Made by a program: the position numbers and the translations under genes
From: Ramlibacter sp.
GTDB lineage: Bacteria; Pseudomonadota; Gammaproteobacteria; Burkholderiales; Burkholderiaceae_C
Length of the DNA: 64,000 nucleotides
Assembly (NCBI GenBank): GCA_030695945.1
Contig: JAUYOG010000006.1
Location: forward strand, 1 to 64,000
Direction: 5' to 3'
Part shown: positions 18,180 to 24,962 of the stretch, piece after piece
Layout: each line of letters begins with the position of its first letter
How positions within the stretch are numbered: the first letter of the stretch is position 1
The notes under the pieces: generated by a model
Databases searched by the model: none
Told to the model about the DNA's origin: nothing
Seen by the model: the letters and a program-made list of their open reading frames with translations, nothing else

Positions 18180-19087
18180 GCAACGCGCCCCACAACCCGA
18201 TGCTGCCGGGCCTGGCGCTGGCGCTGGCCGGTTCGATCGCGTTCAGCGGCAAGGCGATCATCGTCAAGCTGGCCTACCGCTACGGCGTGGACGCCGTGAC
18301 GCTGATCATGTACCGCATGCTGTTCGCCCTGCCGATCTTCCTGGCGATGGCATGGTGGGCGGGCCGCGGCAAGCCGGCGCTGTCCGGGCGCGACTGGCTG
18401 GGCGTGGTGGGCCTGGGCTTCACGGGCTACTACCTGTCGAGCTTTCTCGACTTCGCCGGGCTGCAGTACATCACGGCTTCCCTCGAGCGCCTGATCCTGT
18501 ACCTCAACCCCACGCTGGTCATGCTGCTCGGATGGGCGCTGTCCCGCAGGCCGTTCGCCCGCGGCCAGCTGGCGGGCATGGCCATCAGCTACTGCGGCAT
18601 CCTGCTGGTGTTCGGCCACGAGATCGGCATGGAAGGCGGGCAGGCGGCGCTCGGCGCATTGCTGGTTTTCGCGAGCGCCGCCACCTACGCCGTGTACCTG
18701 GTGTACAGCGGCCAGCTGGTCCAGCGGCTGGGCTCGCTGCGGCTGGTGGGGCTCGCGACCTCCGTCGCCTGCCTGTTCTGCCTGCTGCAATTCGCGCTGC
18801 TGCGCCCGCTGTCGGCCGCCACCGAGGTCGCGTCCCAGGTGATCTGGCTGTCCGTGCTCAACGCGACGCTGTGCACCGCGGTGCCGGTGCTCCTGGTGAT
18901 GATGGCGATCGAGCGCATCGGCCCGGCCATGGCCGCGCAGGCCGGGATGATCGGGCCGATATCGACCATCCTGATGGGCGTGGCGATCCTCGGGGAACCT
19001 TTCACCGCGTGGATCGCGGCCGGCACCGTGCTGGTGATCGCCGGGATCTTCGTGTTCAGCCACAGCCGGAAAACCCTGCCGCCGTAG
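18176..19087 (+). CDS. EamA/DMT-family permease
   Basis: About 303 residues with ten predicted helices in two EamA repeats. The first begins at PGLALALAGSIAFSGKAIIVKL and the second near GALLVFASAATYAVYLVYSG. Drug/metabolite transporters export amino acids, nucleotides or metabolites; the substrate is not readable. I use the TTG at 18176, which overlaps the DUF3422 stop (TTGA), although an ATG at 18200 is possible. The stop codon overlaps the -35 element of the next operon. Confidence 0.8.
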   Translation: MSNAPHNPMLPGLALALAGSIAFSGKAIIVKLAYRYGVDAVTLIMYRMLFALPIFLAMAWWAGRGKPALSGRDWLGVVGLGFTGYYLSSFLDFAGLQYITASLERLILYLNPTLVMLLGWALSRRPFARGQLAGMAISYCGILLVFGHEIGMEGGQAALGALLVFASAATYAVYLVYSGQLVQRLGSLRLVGLATSVACLFCLLQFALLRPLSAATEVASQVIWLSVLNATLCTAVPVLLVMMAIERIGPAMAAQAGMIGPISTILMGVAILGEPFTAWIAAGTVLVIAGIFVFSHSRKTLPP

Positions 19088-19128
19088 ACAGGCTTTGTAC
19101 CGATGAGCTAGTATTCCCGCCAAGGAGG
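19085..19128 (+). promoter_or_regulatory. Candidate promoter and Shine-Dalgarno of the arabinose-lipid operon
   Basis: TAGACA (19085-19090) and TAGTAT (19109-19114) are 18 bases apart, a fair sigma-70 match, with an expected transcription start near 19121. A perfect AAGGAGG follows at 19122-19128. Oddly, the first usable in-frame start, GTG 19147, is 18 bases beyond it, well outside normal spacing. Confidence 0.45.
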
Positions 19129-19146
19129 CCGACACGACCTGGACAG

Positions 19147-20634
19147 GTGACCGGGCTCGTGCGCGCTTTTCGAAATCGCCGGAATCAATCCATCAAATCC
19201 GCGCTTCTTCCTCTCGTCGTCGATCTCGACGGCACCTTGATCAGGACTGACCTGCTCGCGGAAACCGCGAGCAGTTTCGTGATCGGGCAGCCGCATCGCG
19301 TCCTCGCCTTGCTCGGCTGGTTTGCCGGCGGGCGGAGTAACCTCAAGGCCCGGCTCGCAGCATCCACGCGCATCGACGTTGCCACGCTGCCATACAACGA
19401 GGCGTTGTTGCGCTGGCTGCGCGACCAGAAAGCTGAAGGACGCTGGATCGTGCTCGCGACCGCTAGCCACCGCCTGCTGGCCGACCGGGTCGCCGACCAC
19501 CTGGAGCTGTTCGACGAGGTCCACGCGACCGAGGGATCGACCAACCTGAAGGGCGATGCCAAGCGTGACGCGCTGGTGCAACGGTATGGTGAACGCGGAT
19601 TCGATTACGTTGGAAACGACTGGCCCGACCTGAGTGTCTGGGGCTCCGCGCAACAGGCGCACGTCGTGAATGGCTCGGTCCGCCTGATCGACCGCAACCG
19701 CGGCCATGGCAACCTGGGATTTACGATCGACGAGGGCAGGCTCTCGGCTGGCGCCGCCCTGCTGGCCGCGATGCGGCCGCACCAATGGATGAAGAACCTG
19801 CTGGTCTTCATTCCGCTGCTGGCAGCGCATGGTTACAGCTCCGCGGCCGCCGTGTTCGCGTCGCTCCTGGCTTTCGTTGCGTTCGGTCTCGCGGCGTCCA
19901 GCGCCTATCTGCTCAACGACCTTGTGGACGTCGGCGACGACCGTCATCACGAGCGAAAGCGCCATCGCCCCTTCGCGGCGGGAGACCTCGGCTTGCTGCA
20001 CGGATGGATGGCTTGGCCGGTGCTCCTGTCCGCGGCGATCCTGCTCGGTGGTTTGCTCTTGCCCTGGCAATTCGCCGCCTGTCTCTGCCTTTATGTCGTG
20101 CTCACGACGGCTTATTCGCTGCGGCTCAAGCAGGTGGCGGTGGTCGATGCCCTGACGCTCGCCGCCCTCTACACATTGCGCATCATGGCGGGCGCCGCCG
20201 CGATCGGCGTGCCTCCCTCGTTCTGGCTGCTGGCCTTTTCGATGTTCATCTTTCTCAGCCTTGCGTTCATCAAGCGATACAGCGAGCTAAGGGCTGCACG
20301 TGATGCATCGCGGGACGCCGCGTTGCGCGGGCGCGGATACAGCCCGCAGGACCTGGAGCTCATTTCCAGCCTGGGTGGAAGCGCCGGCTACATGGCCGTT
20401 TTGGTGCTCGCGCTTTATATCCAGGACAGCCACACCGCCGCACTGTACGCGCAGCCCCGGTTTATCTGGCTGGCCTGCCCGCTCCTGCTGTACTGGATCT
20501 CGAGGGCATGGCTGATCGCACACAGGGGACGGATGCACGATGACCCGATCGTCTTCGCTCTCAGAGACCGCGTGAGCTGGATCGTCGCCGTGCTATTCAT
20601 TGCAGTGTTCGTCCTGGCCAGGCTTGCGACGTGA
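19147..20634 (+). CDS. HAD phosphatase-UbiA prenyltransferase fusion; putative polyprenyl-phosphate phosphoribosyltransferase
   Basis: About 495 residues. The N-terminal ~200 form a HAD phosphatase: VVDLDGT (Asp26, Asp28), LATASH, a lysine in NLKGDAK, and GNDWPD near 156-161. The C-terminal ~290 form a UbiA membrane domain starting RPHQWMKNLLVFIP, with the metal/diphosphate motif NDLVDVGDD (257-265) followed by KRHRPFAAG. This matches the mycobacterial Rv3806c group, which joins PRPP to decaprenyl phosphate. The HAD half would then remove the 5-phosphate (inference). First gene of a five-gene coupled operon. Start uncertain: GTG 19147 or 19159; the open frame runs far upstream without meaning. 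Confidence 0.75.
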   Translation: MTGLVRAFRNRRNQSIKSALLPLVVDLDGTLIRTDLLAETASSFVIGQPHRVLALLGWFAGGRSNLKARLAASTRIDVATLPYNEALLRWLRDQKAEGRWIVLATASHRLLADRVADHLELFDEVHATEGSTNLKGDAKRDALVQRYGERGFDYVGNDWPDLSVWGSAQQAHVVNGSVRLIDRNRGHGNLGFTIDEGRLSAGAALLAAMRPHQWMKNLLVFIPLLAAHGYSSAAAVFASLLAFVAFGLAASSAYLLNDLVDVGDDRHHERKRHRPFAAGDLGLLHGWMAWPVLLSAAILLGGLLLPWQFAACLCLYVVLTTAYSLRLKQVAVVDALTLAALYTLRIMAGAAAIGVPPSFWLLAFSMFIFLSLAFIKRYSELRAARDASRDAALRGRGYSPQDLELISSLGGSAGYMAVLVLALYIQDSHTAALYAQPRFIWLACPLLLYWISRAWLIAHRGRMHDDPIVFALRDRVSWIVAVLFIAVFVLARLAT

Positions 20635-21065
20635 AGCGCGCCGCCCGTATTGCATTGCTTTACGCAGCGGTGGCCGCACTTGCCACGGGCGTCAACATCG
20701 CGTGCCAGGCCCTCACCATTGCGATTCACCAGGGCCAGCATGCCGTCGTGCTGTCCGTGCTGGTTGGGACGGCTGCAGGGCTCCCGGTCAAATATGGCCT
20801 GGAGAAGCGCCTTGTCTTCGCGTTCCGGTCACGGGGGCTCGCGCACGATGGCCGATTGTTCGTCGTGTACTCTTTTCTCGGAGTTTTCACCACGCTGGTG
20901 TTCTGGGGCATCGAGTTCGCGTTCCACTGGGTCTTCGGAACTCACGCGATGCGCTACCTCGGGGGTGCGATCGGCCTGTCGGTCGGATCCGTCATCAAGT
21001 ACCACCTGGACAGGCGCTTCGTGTTCGCGCCCCCTATGCGCCAGGGTACTGCGGGTGCGATGTGA
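20631..21065 (+). CDS. GtrA-family membrane protein (putative flippase for the lipid-linked sugar)
   Basis: 144 residues with four helices in the GtrA pattern: LLYAAVAALATGVNIACQALT, VLSVLVGTAAGLPVKYGLEKRLVF, VYSFLGVFTTLVFWG and YLGGAIGLSVGSVIKYHLDRRFVF. The paired 'KY.L.+R.VF' ends of helices 2 and 4 are the family hallmark. GtrA proteins are linked to movement of polyprenyl-phosphate sugars across the membrane; mycobacterial Rv3789 of this family lies beside dprE1. GTG start overlaps the previous stop (GTGA) and its own stop overlaps the next ATG (TGATG). Confidence 0.85.
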   Translation: MKRAARIALLYAAVAALATGVNIACQALTIAIHQGQHAVVLSVLVGTAAGLPVKYGLEKRLVFAFRSRGLAHDGRLFVVYSFLGVFTTLVFWGIEFAFHWVFGTHAMRYLGGAIGLSVGSVIKYHLDRRFVFAPPMRQGTAGAM

Positions 21066-22357
21066 TGCAGGTTCATGGGTGGGGCCGTTTTCCGCGAATG
21101 GAAGCCCAGGTGGTGGAGCCGATCTCTGCCGCGCAGTGCGCGGAAGTCGTCGCGAAAGGGCCGGTGATCGCCCGCGGACTGGGCCGCAGCTATGGCGACA
21201 GTTCGCTTGGTCCCCGAATGGTGTCGACCCGGAGATTCGATCACTTGCTGGCATTCGATCCCGACGCCGGCGTGCTGCAATGCGAAGCCGGTGTGACGTT
21301 GGATGAGCTCCTGCGCGTCTTCGTACCCAGGGGCTGGTTACCGCCGGTCGTTCCGGGAACGCGTTACGTTACGGTTGGCGGGGCGATCGCGAGCGACATC
21401 CACGGCAAGAACCATCATCTGGATGGCAGCTTCGGCGCACATGTGCGGGAGATTGAGGTGCTGCTGGGCAGCGGTGATCGGGTGCAGGCATCAGCGTCCC
21501 TGAACGCCGACCTTTTTCGCGCCACGTGCGGCGGCATGGGGCTAACGGGAGTGATTCTGTCCGCCACGCTGCAACTCAGGCGTCTAACGTCCAGCCAGAT
21601 CGTCGAGACGATCATCAGGGCGCCGAACCTCGACGCCGTGCTGGAGGCGTTCGCGGCACACAGCCGGAGCAGCTATTCGGTGGCGTGGATAGATTGCGTC
21701 GCGCGTGGCTTCGGCCTGGGCCGATCCGTGTTGATGCTTGGCGAGCATGCAGTGGAAGGATCGCTCGAACCCGCTAAAAGCGTCGGTGCGCAGGTGCCGC
21801 TGGACATGCCGGCGTGGCTGCTCAATCGGGCGACCGCGCGCGCGTTCAACGCGCTCTATTTCCGGCGAGCAACGGACCGCAGGCGTCAGGTAGCCCTGGA
21901 CCGATTCTTCTTCCCGCTGGATGCACTGTCCCACTGGAACCGGCTGTATGGAGCACCGGGATTCGTCCAGTATCAGTTCGTGGTGCCGAAAGCCGCCGGG
22001 CCGGCCGCCCTGCGGGAAGTCCTGCGACAGGTGTCCGGTTCCAGCTGTGGCGCGTTCCTGGCCGTCCTGAAGCTGTTCGGCGCCGCCAACGACAACTTCC
22101 TGTCCTTTCCGCGCGAGGGCTATACGCTGGCGCTGGATCTGAAGGCGGAGGCGGCGTCGTTCAGCCTCATGGACAGGCTCGATGCGGTCGTCCTGCAGCA
22201 CGGCGGCCGCCTGTACCTGACCAAGGACGCACGAATGAGCGAAGCAACTTTCAAGGCGAGCTACCCTGCCTGGCCGCAATTTGAGGCGATTCGGGACCGA
22301 TGGCACGCCCATGGCCGTTTCGCGTCCGGCCAGTCCCGCCGGCTGGGGCTCCTGTGA
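21065..22357 (+). CDS. DprE1-like FAD-dependent decaprenylphosphoryl-ribose oxidase
   Basis: 430 residues. By homology it oxidises the 2'-OH of polyprenyl-phosphoryl-ribose, the first half of epimerisation to arabinose. FAD-binding PCMH blocks are ARGLGRSYGDSS (36-47) and PGTRYVTVGGAIASDIHGKN (97-116), where His113 and Lys115 align with DprE1 His132/Lys134. The C-terminal LYLTKDAR gives Lys387, matching DprE1 Lys418. The cysteine that benzothiazinones attack in DprE1 (Cys387, in GWNVCVDF) aligns with Ala356 here (GYTLALDL); both lie 31 residues before the lysine. Start ATG 21065 overlaps the GtrA stop. Confidence 0.82.
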   Translation: MQVHGWGRFPRMEAQVVEPISAAQCAEVVAKGPVIARGLGRSYGDSSLGPRMVSTRRFDHLLAFDPDAGVLQCEAGVTLDELLRVFVPRGWLPPVVPGTRYVTVGGAIASDIHGKNHHLDGSFGAHVREIEVLLGSGDRVQASASLNADLFRATCGGMGLTGVILSATLQLRRLTSSQIVETIIRAPNLDAVLEAFAAHSRSSYSVAWIDCVARGFGLGRSVLMLGEHAVEGSLEPAKSVGAQVPLDMPAWLLNRATARAFNALYFRRATDRRRQVALDRFFFPLDALSHWNRLYGAPGFVQYQFVVPKAAGPAALREVLRQVSGSSCGAFLAVLKLFGAANDNFLSFPREGYTLALDLKAEAASFSLMDRLDAVVLQHGGRLYLTKDARMSEATFKASYPAWPQFEAIRDRWHAHGRFASGQSRRLGLL

Positions 22358-23091
22358 AGAGCATCCTCATCATCGGGGCCAACTCGGCCATCGCGGCGGC
22401 CGCAGCGCGGTTGTGGGCCGCGCAGGGCCATCGCATGCACCTCATGGGAAGGTCAGGCGATCGATTGGCGACGCTCGCCGCGGATTTGAAGATTCGTGGC
22501 GCGTCCTCGGTAGGGCACACGCTGATGGACGCGAACGACTTTGCGCTGCACGCAGCCCTGCTGGAGCGCGCCATGACCGAACTCGGCGTAATCGACATCG
22601 TGCTTGTGGCCCACGGGACCCTGGGCGATCAAGCGGCCTGTGAGCGCGATTTCGGGCTCGCGCTGGACCAGTTCAACACGAATGCCCTGAGCGTCATCTC
22701 GCTCCTGACGCACCTTGGCGCCCAGTTCGAACGGCAGGGGCACGGCACCATCGCTGTCATCGGGTCCGTCGCGGGGGATCGCGGTCGGCGGTCCAACTAC
22801 GTTTACGGCGCTGCCAAGGCCGCGGTTGCGACGTTCACGCAGGGCTTGCGCAATCGCATGAATGCATCGAACGTACAGGTGTTGACCATCAAGCCCGGCT
22901 TCGTCGACACCCCGATGACATCGGGGTTCCCGAAGGGAGCGCTGTGGTGCTCGCCCGAGCGTGCCGCGCGCGGCATCCTGGCGGCAATCAACAGGAGGGC
23001 CGATGTGGCTTATGTGCCAGGTTTCTGGCGCTGGATCATGCTGATCGTCCGGTCCATTCCCGAAGCCATCTTCAAGAGGATGAGCCTTTGA
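22354..23091 (+). CDS. DprE2-like short-chain dehydrogenase
   Basis: 245 residues. Expected to reduce the keto-intermediate made by the DprE1-like protein, giving polyprenyl-phosphoryl-arabinose. The nucleotide motif is IIGANSAIAAAAARLW (from about residue 6), the catalytic Ser is in VIGSVAGDRGR, and YGAAK provides Tyr151 and Lys155. The C-terminal amphipathic/hydrophobic tail (FWRWIMLIVRSIPEAIFKRM) resembles the membrane-associated end of DprE2. GTG start overlaps the previous stop by GTGA; the next gene starts on its stop. Confidence 0.82.
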   Translation: MKSILIIGANSAIAAAAARLWAAQGHRMHLMGRSGDRLATLAADLKIRGASSVGHTLMDANDFALHAALLERAMTELGVIDIVLVAHGTLGDQAACERDFGLALDQFNTNALSVISLLTHLGAQFERQGHGTIAVIGSVAGDRGRRSNYVYGAAKAAVATFTQGLRNRMNASNVQVLTIKPGFVDTPMTSGFPKGALWCSPERAARGILAAINRRADVAYVPGFWRWIMLIVRSIPEAIFKRMSL

Positions 23092-24947
23092 CGCCCAGAA
23101 CCCGATTTGCCGACATGCGGGGTTGGGCCGGATCGGCACGTTCCCTCTGGCTTCCGCTGTGCGCGGGCCTGATCTTCGTGGCGCTCTTCGAGTGGCGGTA
23201 TGCGGGCATCGACCCGTCCTTCTATCAGTTCCGCGATGACGGCATCATCACCCTCAGCCATGCCAGAAACTGGGTGGACTATGGCTTCATCGGAGTAAAC
23301 CCTTCCGGAGAGCGGGTCGAGGCCTATTCGGCCCCGGCGCAGATGCTGCTCTACGCCGCCACGTATTCGCTGTCGGGCCTGCACTTTCGAACCTTCATGG
23401 GTCTGCAGACGATTCTGTGCACGTTTGCCATCGGGTTCCTGCTGGCGAAATTCTTCGCGGGCCGCCCCTGGTTCGGGCTGGCCGCCTGCATCGCGGCCGC
23501 GCTGGCACTGACGCGGCTTTCCTCCTTCATGGTGTGGCATGGCTCGGGCATGGAGAACGCCCTGACGCACGTGCTGCTGCTATGGACGGTGTGGCTGTTG
23601 TACCGGTTTGCGCGCGACGAGCGGGTTGACCTGCGCTGGGCGGTAGTGCCGTTCCTCGCCAGCATCTCGCGGGTGGAGAGCATTTTCCATATCGCGCCGC
23701 TGCTGCTGGTGTTCTGCATCCACTGGCGCGGCAGGGTGGGTGACCGGCAAGCGCGGCGTTTCGCCATGTGCGTTGCCGGCCTCTGGGTATTGTTCAACCT
23801 CTGGCGGTTCCTGTACTTCGGCACTCTGCTCCCGAACACCGCCGTCGCCCAGGGCATCTCGGTCGGCGACCGCCTCATGGAGCTGGCAACGCTCAACCCC
23901 ATCTACCTGGACCAGTCGTTCGGGCTGGCGCGCACCTTGTTCGGCTCGCACGGTGGCTACCTGCTGCTGCTCGTGCTTCCTTTCGTCGTGTTACGGCCCC
24001 GCGACGATCGGATCGCGCTGCAGCTGGCGCTGGGGGGCACGTTGGTGCTGACCCACTTGTCAGCGCCTTTCGTCTTCGGCCCGGCACGTCTGGATGTGAC
24101 TCGCACGACGACACCCATTGCGCTGTTCGTCGTACTGGCTGTCTGCGCGGCTGCGCACCAGTGGCGCTACCGGCGATCGGATGCATATTTGCTGTCCGTG
24201 ACCGTAGTGCTTGTGTTCCTCATTCACGAATACAGTGCGTGGTCACCGTACCGGGTTTGCTGCGAGTACAAGGATTTCGAGCAGGTGCGCCTGGCATTCG
24301 AGCGGATCGGGCGGGAGGAGGGAATCGCCCGGCCCACTGTGGCGAACGCGGATCTGGGCGTTGTCAGCTGGCCCAAGACTGTCAACGTGGTCGACATGGG
24401 CCTGCTCGGTTCGCCGTTGTTTGCGCGCTTGCAGGACCACGCCGCCCTGAACGATTATTTCTTCGGGCACGCGGCGCCTGACATGATCGAGACCCATGGC
24501 TTCTGGACGTGCAAGTACAAGACGCTTCTGACCGACCCGCGGTTCAGGGCGATGTATGTGGAGGCTTCTGAGCCGGGCAAGCAGATGCTGCCGTGCAAGA
24601 ACCTGCTTGTACCAAACGGGATATGGGTTCGACGCGACGTGCTGCGGCCGTCTGCCAGCCGCGAACGCAGGCTCATCGATGAACTGCAGCGCGACCCGAG
24701 CGCGAAGCTGCTGGAAGCCGAGTTGCTGTCCTGCCAGGCGATTTCCGCGGCGGGTGGCGATTGCTCCTATGTTGCCCGCAGCGCGTACCGTGTGCTCCCA
24801 GAGCTGCGTGCGCGAGGGGACGCGGCCCGGCTCAAGCACATCTTCCAGCAGAGCAGATCGGCCGGATTCGACCTCTCCCTCGTTACAGGTTCAGAGGACG
24901 CCCGCGCTTTCCTGAAGGCCATCGACTATCTCGAACGGAAGCCTTAG
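23088..24947 (+). CDS. GT-C membrane glycosyltransferase, AftB-like (putative arabinofuranosyltransferase)
   Basis: About 619 residues. Ten or so helices occupy residues 20-390, followed by a soluble C-terminal domain of roughly 220 residues. The first periplasmic loop has the GT-C acidic pair Asp50-Asp51 in FRDDGIITLSHARNWVDYG, then GVNPSGERVEAYSAP, a pattern I know from AftB-type arabinosyltransferases (DDA.IS.RYARNL...GERVEGYTN). It would use the lipid-linked arabinose outside the membrane. TTG start overlaps the previous stop (TTGA); an ATG at 23115 is an alternative. The acceptor is unknown. It ends 15 bases from the convergent kinase gene. Confidence 0.65.
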   Translation: MTPRTRFADMRGWAGSARSLWLPLCAGLIFVALFEWRYAGIDPSFYQFRDDGIITLSHARNWVDYGFIGVNPSGERVEAYSAPAQMLLYAATYSLSGLHFRTFMGLQTILCTFAIGFLLAKFFAGRPWFGLAACIAAALALTRLSSFMVWHGSGMENALTHVLLLWTVWLLYRFARDERVDLRWAVVPFLASISRVESIFHIAPLLLVFCIHWRGRVGDRQARRFAMCVAGLWVLFNLWRFLYFGTLLPNTAVAQGISVGDRLMELATLNPIYLDQSFGLARTLFGSHGGYLLLLVLPFVVLRPRDDRIALQLALGGTLVLTHLSAPFVFGPARLDVTRTTTPIALFVVLAVCAAAHQWRYRRSDAYLLSVTVVLVFLIHEYSAWSPYRVCCEYKDFEQVRLAFERIGREEGIARPTVANADLGVVSWPKTVNVVDMGLLGSPLFARLQDHAALNDYFFGHAAPDMIETHGFWTCKYKTLLTDPRFRAMYVEASEPGKQMLPCKNLLVPNGIWVRRDVLRPSASRERRLIDELQRDPSAKLLEAELLSCQAISAAGGDCSYVARSAYRVLPELRARGDAARLKHIFQQSRSAGFDLSLVTGSEDARAFLKAIDYLERKP

Positions 24948-24962
24948 CGCGTTGCGCTCCAG

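Noticed and set aside
18352..20634. A 760-codon reading of the HAD-UbiA gene starting inside the DMT transporter.
   Set aside because: The first ~265 residues are out-of-frame transporter sequence; the HAD motif begins after 19200.
19147..24947. Recent horizontal island carrying the arabinose operon.
   Set aside because: Base use is slightly less extreme, but no integrase, tRNA, direct repeats or insertion sequence flanks it, and neighbours are ordinary chromosomal genes. Transfer is possible but unsupported.
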